Assembly: GCF_002379085.1 (NCBI RefSeq)
Contig: NZ_NBZW01000021.1
Span: forward strand, 1 to 64,000
From: Polaromonas sp. AET17H-212
Lineage (GTDB): Bacteria > Pseudomonadota > Gammaproteobacteria > Burkholderiales > Burkholderiaceae_C
Reading direction: 5' to 3'
DNA length: 64,000 nt
In this document: positions 58,456 through 64,000 of the stretch, one piece after another
Layout: every line of letters starts with the position of its first letter
How positions within the stretch are numbered: the first letter of the stretch is position 1
Made by a program: the position numbers and the translations under genes
The notes under the pieces: generated by a model
Database searches by the model: none
Told to the model about the DNA's origin: nothing
The model's input: the letters and a program-made list of their open reading frames with translations, nothing else

Positions 58456-58899
58456 TCAGTAGAGGCCGAACAGCTTGGCGCCCAGCACCAGCGTCAGCAG
58501 GATGCTCAGGGCCAGCGTGACGAGCGCCGTGCTTTTGCCGAATTCGTTGCTGAGCCTGTGGGTGACGTCCATGTAGAGATGGCGCAGGCCGGCGATGAAG
58601 TGGTGCAGGTAGGCCCAGATCAGGGCGAGGGCCACCAGCTTCCAGATGAAGCCGGGCAGACCCAGCATGCCGATGTTGAAGGCGGCCTTGAATTTCTCGA
58701 ATGAAATTTCGGAAGAAATCGAGGTGTCGAACATCCAGATGATGAAGGGCATCAGGAGGAACATGATGGCGCCGCTGGCGCGGTGCAGGATGGACACCCA
58801 GGCCGCCGGCGTCATGCGGTAGGTGGTCAGGTCTTTGAAGGCGTTGATGTTGCGGAACTCGGGCCGCTTTGCACGCTGTTTGGATGCCAGCTCTGTCAT
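58456..58899 (-). CDS. sdhC: Succinate dehydrogenase cytochrome b556 subunit
   Basis: 147 residues, first of the sdh genes on this strand. Starts MTELASKQRAKRPEFRNIN, has the family segment YRMTPAAWVSILHRASGAIMFLLMPF and three helices, with a heme-ligand His in LHHFIAGLRHL. The gap before it (58900-59194) should hold the sdh promoter. Confidence 0.93.
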   Translation of the reverse strand: MTELASKQRAKRPEFRNINAFKDLTTYRMTPAAWVSILHRASGAIMFLLMPFIIWMFDTSISSEISFEKFKAAFNIGMLGLPGFIWKLVALALIWAYLHHFIAGLRHLYMDVTHRLSNEFGKSTALVTLALSILLTLVLGAKLFGLY

Positions 58900-59194
58900 G
58901 GGTGGGCTTTCGTGGGGGAGAGAGGTCTTGTAACTGCTTGGTAACTGCCTGGCAAGCGCGCCGCAATTACAACTAAAAACATCCGGATTCTATTGCAACG
59001 CAGCATCCGTCCGGCCCGTCCGGAACGTGGCTGCACGTTTTTTGTCGGAAAAGCGAGAGGGGAAACCAGTAATTTTGCTCCGGCGCAAGTGGAGTGGTGC
59101 ACGCTGACATGAACATGACAGGCGGTCCTGGTCAGACTGCAGGGTTGGCGCGGAAGCGCCGGCTGGTTGCCTTGGAAGGCCATGGAAATAGGGC
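58900..59194. other. sdhC upstream spacer
   Basis: About 295 nt between sdhC and the GntR gene; presumably the sdh promoter. AT-rich patches (58965-58995) are seen but no convincing promoter or operator. The TCTTATATAAGA palindrome beside the GntR gene is not repeated here. Confidence 0.4.
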
Positions 59195-59965
59195 TCAGCT
59201 CAGGGTGTTGCGGTAGTAATGGGTGTCAGTGCGGTAATAACCGCGCCGCAATTCCATCGGCACATCGTTGTAGGTGTAGGCGATGCGCTCCACGCTCAGC
59301 AGCGGCGTGCCGGGCGCCACTTTCAGGAGCAGCTCGCGTCCGTCCGTGGCAGCCTCGGCGCGTATTTTTTCTTCAGCGCGAACCATGCGCACATTGAACT
59401 CGGTCTCGAACAGCGCATACATCGGGCCGTGGTAGTCGGCCAGCCGCTCGGCAGTCAGGCCCTTGAAGGGGGCGGCCGGCAGCCAGAGGTCTTCCAGAAT
59501 GGTCGGTGTTCCGGCAAAACTGAGCACGCGGCGTGCCTGCAGCACGGCGTCGCCGGTGCGCAGCGCCAGTGCGCGGGCAATGTCGGCGCTGGCGCGCACG
59601 CGGCGGCAGCCGATGATGTCGCGCTGGGCCGGGCCTTCGCTGCCCGGTGTGCCGCTGTCGGGCACGAGTTTGAGGAAACGGAACTGCACATGCTGCTCTG
59701 CATGGGTGGCCACAAACGTGCCTTTGCCCTGGCGCCTTACCACCAGGTTATCGGCCGCGAGTTCGTCGATGGCCTTGCGCACCGTGCCCTGGCTCACACG
59801 GTAGCGGGCGGCCAGGTCCATCTCGGAGGGGATGGCTTCACCCGGCTTCCATTCGCCCGACTGCAGGCTTTGCAGGATCAGGCCCTTGATCTGCTGGTAC
59901 AGCGGGCTGAAAGCCGGCGTGGCACCTGCAAAATCATCGGTGGATGGAGGAGGAATGGCGGCCAT
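59195..59965 (-). CDS. GntR-family transcriptional regulator (UTRA-type)
   Basis: About 256 residues from ATG 59965 (MAAIPPPSTDD). N-terminal GntR winged helix (SEMDLAARYRVSQGTVRKAIDEL) and C-terminal UTRA ligand domain (RRVRASADIARALALRTGDA, LWLPAAPFKGL). Upstream in-frame starts at 60010 and 60124 overlap the operator-like palindrome. Location between sdh and mdh suggests a TCA-cycle or carboxylic-acid sensor; that is inference. Confidence 0.88.
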   Translation of the reverse strand: MAAIPPPSTDDFAGATPAFSPLYQQIKGLILQSLQSGEWKPGEAIPSEMDLAARYRVSQGTVRKAIDELAADNLVVRRQGKGTFVATHAEQHVQFRFLKLVPDSGTPGSEGPAQRDIIGCRRVRASADIARALALRTGDAVLQARRVLSFAGTPTILEDLWLPAAPFKGLTAERLADYHGPMYALFETEFNVRMVRAEEKIRAEAATDGRELLLKVAPGTPLLSVERIAYTYNDVPMELRRGYYRTDTHYYRNTLS

Positions 59966-59995
59966 GGACGAGGTGGGTGAACTGCGTCGATCATA

Positions 59996-60007
59996 TCTTA
60001 TATAAGA
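59996..60007. promoter_or_regulatory. Operator-like palindrome between the GntR gene and mdh
   Basis: Perfect 12-bp palindrome TCTTATATAAGA; a second half-site (ATAAGAC) follows. The size and AT-rich centre fit a GntR-family operator, and the place fits control of both the regulator and mdh. Confidence 0.6.
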
Positions 60008-60186
60008 CATAAGACAAATTGACGTCTCCGGATTTTCCAGCGTAAAATCTTCGGCTGAGTTGATCGCGATGCTTTGCCCCGTGTGATGTATGTCACATGC
60101 GTTCGGGGCACCCAGGCTGCGCAAAACACTTCATTACTTCATCGTTACCCCTCAACCGATTTACAACCTTCCTGGAGTTCTCCATC

Positions 60187-61173
<987 letters not shown>

Positions 61174-61193
61174 TCGCGCAGAAGCCCACGGTA

Positions 61194-62183
61194 GTGACAC
61201 ATCCCCGCGACGTTCTGCTTGGCGCCCAGGCGCAAACCGGTTTTCTGCCGGTTTGCGACCACTACAGCGGCGTCGAGGCGCGGATGCGCAAAAGCCTGCA
61301 GTTGCAGGCGGAGATGACCGAGGAGTTCGGCACCTGCGTTTTTGACGTCACGCTCGACTGCGAAGACGGTGCCCCCGTGGGTGGCGAGGCCGACCATGCC
61401 GCGCTGGTGGTGGCGCTGGTGGCGCTGGCCGGTAACAAGGCCAGGGTCGCCGTCCGGGTCCATGCGGTGGATCACCCGGCGTTCGAGATGGACATGGCGA
61501 CCATCGCCGGCAAGGTGGGCCACCGCCTGAGCCACATCATGGTGCCCAAGGTCGAGTCTGTGGATGACGTCGAGCGTGCGGTCGCCGCGCTGGCCGCGGT
61601 GGCGCAGACCGGCGTTCCCCTGCATGTGCTGCTCGAGTCGCCTGCCGCGGTGCACCGGGCATTCGAGATTGCCGCGCATCCGCGCGTGCAGTCGATCAGC
61701 TTCGGTTTGATGGATTTTGTTTCCAGCCACGGCGGTGCCATTCCGGGCGCAGCCATGGGCAGCCAGGGACAGTTCACGCATCCGCTGGTGGTGCGCGCCA
61801 AGCTCGAGATCGCTTCCGCCTGCCATGCCCATGGCAAAGTCCCTTCGCACTGCGTTGTCACGGAATTCAGTGACACTGCGGCGATGAAGACGGCTGCGCA
61901 AAAAGCCGCCCGCGAATTTGGCTACACCCGCATGTGGAGCATTCACCCGGCCCAGATCCGCCCCATCCTGGAGGCGTTTGCGCCCAGCGAAGGCGAGATC
62001 GAAGGCGCTACAAAAATAATAGCTGCTGGCGCCCGTGCTGATTGGGCGCCCATCAGTTTTGAAGGTCAGTTGCACGACCGGGCCAGTTACCGCTTTTTCT
62101 GGCAAGTGCTGGAGCGGGCGCACCGGACCGGCCGCGTTTTACCGCAAGAGGCGCAGGTTTATTTTCCTGCCGCACTTCTTTAG
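61194..62183 (+). CDS. HpcH/HpaI aldolase/citrate lyase family protein (CitE-like)
   Basis: 329 residues, TIM-barrel lyase family acting on CoA-thioester or keto acids. LDCEDGAP and ESPAAV are the metal/substrate-site segments (Glu/Asp). The start is GTG 61194. It is between mdh and acnB, so a role beside the TCA cycle is likely, but the substrate is not shown. A palindromic element copy (62007-62060) encodes about residues 272-289 near the C-terminus. Confidence 0.85.
   Translation: MTHPRDVLLGAQAQTGFLPVCDHYSGVEARMRKSLQLQAEMTEEFGTCVFDVTLDCEDGAPVGGEADHAALVVALVALAGNKARVAVRVHAVDHPAFEMDMATIAGKVGHRLSHIMVPKVESVDDVERAVAALAAVAQTGVPLHVLLESPAAVHRAFEIAAHPRVQSISFGLMDFVSSHGGAIPGAAMGSQGQFTHPLVVRAKLEIASACHAHGKVPSHCVVTEFSDTAAMKTAAQKAAREFGYTRMWSIHPAQIRPILEAFAPSEGEIEGATKIIAAGARADWAPISFEGQLHDRASYRFFWQVLERAHRTGRVLPQEAQVYFPAALL
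62007..62060 (+). repeat. Dispersed palindromic element, copy 14 (inside citE-like gene)
   Basis: GCTACAAAAATAATAGC, TGCTGGCGCCCGTGC, TGATT, GGGCGCCCATCAGTTTTG. One of the best-kept intragenic copies, read as [18 protein letters not shown]. Confidence 0.75.
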
Positions 62184-62222
62184 TTGCTTGATTGATTGCC
62201 GACCTTTTCCAAAGGAAACCCC

Positions 62223-62864
62223 ATGAAACGCATTGTTCTTTCTGCCCTGGTGCTTGCCGCCCCCGCCCTGTTGCTGGCACAGACGGCCGCGCCCAAACCT
62301 GCGTCCAAACCCGCGGCCAAAGCTGCCGCAGCTTCCTCCACCGCACAGCCTGCCCAGGCCGCCAAACGTGCGCCCATCAAACGCTCGGCTGCCAAGGTGG
62401 TCGAGGAAATGACGCCCATCGACGATGACCCGAATGTCACGCTGACGCCGGAAGACCTCGAAGTCGCCAAAAAGGTGTACGTGGGCACCATCCCCTGTGA
62501 GCTGGGCGCTTCCGTCACCATCACGCCGAGCGAAAAGCGTCCGGGCTTTTTCCTGGTGCAAACCGGCAAGACGCGTTTCCGCATGCACCCTGTCGGAAGC
62601 CGCACCGGCGCCGTTCGCCTGGAGGACGGCCGTGCCGGCGCGATGTGGCTGCAGCTGGGCAACAAGTCCATGCTGATGAGCCAGAAGCAGGGCCAGCGCC
62701 TGGCCGACGAGTGCATGAGCCCGGCGCAGCTGACCTTTGCTGACGAGATGAAGAAGAACCCCCCGGTGAGCATTCTGGAGCCCCTGCCAGCAGCCAAGCC
62801 GGCGCCCGCATTGGCTGGCACGGGTTCTGCTCAACCGGCCCTGCCGCCCGCCAAAGCCGAATAA
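62223..62864 (+). CDS. Secreted protein of unknown function
   Basis: 213 residues. Signal peptide (MKRIVLSALVLAAPALLLAQ), Ala/Lys/Pro-rich stretch, then a soluble domain (VYVGTIPCELGASVTITPSE, GFFLVQTGKTRFRMHPVGSRTGAVRLED) with a Cys pair that may form a disulfide. Predicted periplasmic. Not recognised. 60 nt before acnB. Confidence 0.75.
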   Translation: MKRIVLSALVLAAPALLLAQTAAPKPASKPAAKAAAASSTAQPAQAAKRAPIKRSAAKVVEEMTPIDDDPNVTLTPEDLEVAKKVYVGTIPCELGASVTITPSEKRPGFFLVQTGKTRFRMHPVGSRTGAVRLEDGRAGAMWLQLGNKSMLMSQKQGQRLADECMSPAQLTFADEMKKNPPVSILEPLPAAKPAPALAGTGSAQPALPPAKAE

Positions 62865-62924
62865 CACCAGGCCGGCACCGGCGCGCGCTGCTTTGAAAAT
62901 TTTTGAGTACAGGAGAAGAAACCC

Positions 62925-64000
62925 ATGATGCCCGAGTTCATACAAACCTACCGCAACCACGTGGCCGAGCGCGCCGCACTCGGCATTCCGCCGCTGCCCC
63001 TGTCTGCCAAACAGGCGGGCGAAGTCATCGAGCTGCTGAAAAACCCGCCCAAGGGCGAAGAGGCCTTCCTGGTCGAACTGATCACGCACCGCGTGCCGGC
63101 CGGTGTTGATGACGCCGCCAAGGTCAAGGCCAGCTACCTGGCTGCCGTGGCGCATGGCACCGAAAAGTGCTCCCTGATCTCGCGCGAAAAAGCCACGCAG
63201 TTGCTGGGCACCATGCTGGGCGGCTACAACATCAGCCCGATGATCGATCTGCTCGACGACGCCGAAGACAGCGTCGCGACCCAGGCCGCCAGCGGCCTGA
63301 AAAACACCTTGCTGATGTTCGACCAGTTCCACGACGTCAAGGAAAAAGCCGACAAGGGCAACAAATACGCCAAGGCCGTGCTGCAGAGCTGGGCCGATGC
63401 CGAGTGGTTCACCAGCCGGCCCGAAGTGCCGGCGTCGATCAAGCTGACCGTGTTCAAGGTGGCCGGCGAGATCAACACCGACGACCTGTCGCCCGCACCC
63501 GACGCCTGGAGCCGTCCCGACATCCCGCTGCACGCGCTGGCCATGCACAAGAACGCCCGCCCCGGCGTCACCCCGGAAGAAGACGGCAAACGCGGCCCGG
63601 TCAAGTTCATCGAGGAGCTCAAGGCCAAGGGCAACCTGGTGGCCTACGTCGGCGACGTGGTCGGCACCGGCTCTTCCCGCAAGTCGGCCACCAACTCGGT
63701 GTTGTGGTTCACTGGCCAGGACATTCCCTATGTGCCGAACAAGCGTTTTGGCGGCGTCTGTCTGGGCAGCAAAATCGCCCCGATTTTCTACAACACCATG
63801 GAAGACTCGGGCGCGCTGCCGATCGAGCTCGACGTGAGCCAGATGGCCATGGGCGACGTGATCGAGCTGCGTCCCTACGACGGCAAGGCGCTGAAAGACG
63901 GCCAGGTGATCGCCGAGTTCAAGCTCAAGAGCGAGGTGCTGTTTGACGAAGTGCGCGCCGGCGGCCGCATCCCGCTGATCGTCGGCCGTGGCCTGACGGC
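62925..64000 (+). CDS. acnB: Aconitate hydratase B, partial (runs off the window)
   Basis: Isomerises citrate to isocitrate and, in related bacteria, 2-methylcitrate-related substrates. The first 358 codons are seen: IQTYRNHVAERAALGIPPLPL opening, HEAT-like N-terminal domain (VELITHRVPAGVDDAAKVKA), then the swivel domain (LTVFKVAGEINTDDLSPAPDAWSRPDIPLHA, VGTGSSRKSATNSVLWF). The [4Fe-4S] Cys residues lie beyond the end of the window. ATG 62925 or 62928. Confidence 0.93.
   Translation, partial: MMPEFIQTYRNHVAERAALGIPPLPLSAKQAGEVIELLKNPPKGEEAFLVELITHRVPAGVDDAAKVKASYLAAVAHGTEKCSLISREKATQLLGTMLGGYNISPMIDLLDDAEDSVATQAASGLKNTLLMFDQFHDVKEKADKGNKYAKAVLQSWADAEWFTSRPEVPASIKLTVFKVAGEINTDDLSPAPDAWSRPDIPLHALAMHKNARPGVTPEEDGKRGPVKFIEELKAKGNLVAYVGDVVGTGSSRKSATNSVLWFTGQDIPYVPNKRFGGVCLGSKIAPIFYNTMEDSGALPIELDVSQMAMGDVIELRPYDGKALKDGQVIAEFKLKSEVLFDEVRAGGRIPLIVGRGLT

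Overview
The window is a high-GC chromosomal segment whose gene order and protein sequences fit the Betaproteobacteria, order Burkholderiales, most likely family Comamonadaceae (Polaromonas/Rhodoferax-like). I infer this from synteny: rne-rluC; yceD-rpmF-plsX-fabHDG-acpP-fabF-rpoE-rseA-rseB-degP-lepA-lepB-rnc-era-recO-pdxJ-acpS-nagZ; accD-trpA-trpB-trpF-truA-fimV-asd-leuBDC; and sdhCDABE-gltA with mdh and acnB. No rRNA, tRNA or CRISPR array was seen.

Layout. 1-9.4 kb: RNase E (minus strand), then rluC, a HAD phosphatase, a Rieske protein and an S49 peptidase, then maf and an RsmI-like methyltransferase. 8.8-20 kb: the ribosomal L32/fatty-acid synthesis cluster running into the sigma-E regulon (rpoE, rseA, rseB, degP). 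20-28.8 kb: lepA, lepB, rnc, era, recO, pdxJ, acpS, nagZ, linking translation, protein export, RNA processing and cofactor synthesis. 28.9-30.7 kb: a YgjP-like metallopeptidase and a patatin-like phospholipase. 37.3-53 kb (minus strand): lysS, a LON-domain protein, accD, tryptophan genes, truA, fimV, asd and the leucine genes with an embedded entericidin-like lipoprotein gene, plus a LysR regulator. 53-64 kb: TCA-cycle genes gltA, sdhEBADC, a GntR regulator, mdh, a CitE-like lyase and the start of acnB.

The accessory island lies at about 31.0-37.3 kb. It holds four small, mostly AT-richer genes in one orientation, three of them followed by sites that look like integron attC recombination sites, with no integron integrase in view: a cluster of attC sites lacking an integrase. 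The third cassette gene, a small lipoprotein, is split by an IS256-family element, which is itself split by an IS21-family element. Both target-site duplications can be read, and removing each element on paper restores an intact reading frame.

A second signal runs across the whole window: at least fourteen copies of a short (about 30-65 bp) palindromic element, core GCTAC-N8-GTAGC followed by TGCTTGCGCCCGT and a GGGC arm. Copies lie between genes and also in frame inside rne, the S49 peptidase gene, rseB, pdxJ, trpF and the citE-like gene. Other notable places are an AT-rich degP-lepA spacer with helically phased DnaA-box-like sequences and a candidate small RNA with a strong terminator, and perfect or near-perfect operator-like palindromes beside the GntR, LysR, rpmF and acpP genes.
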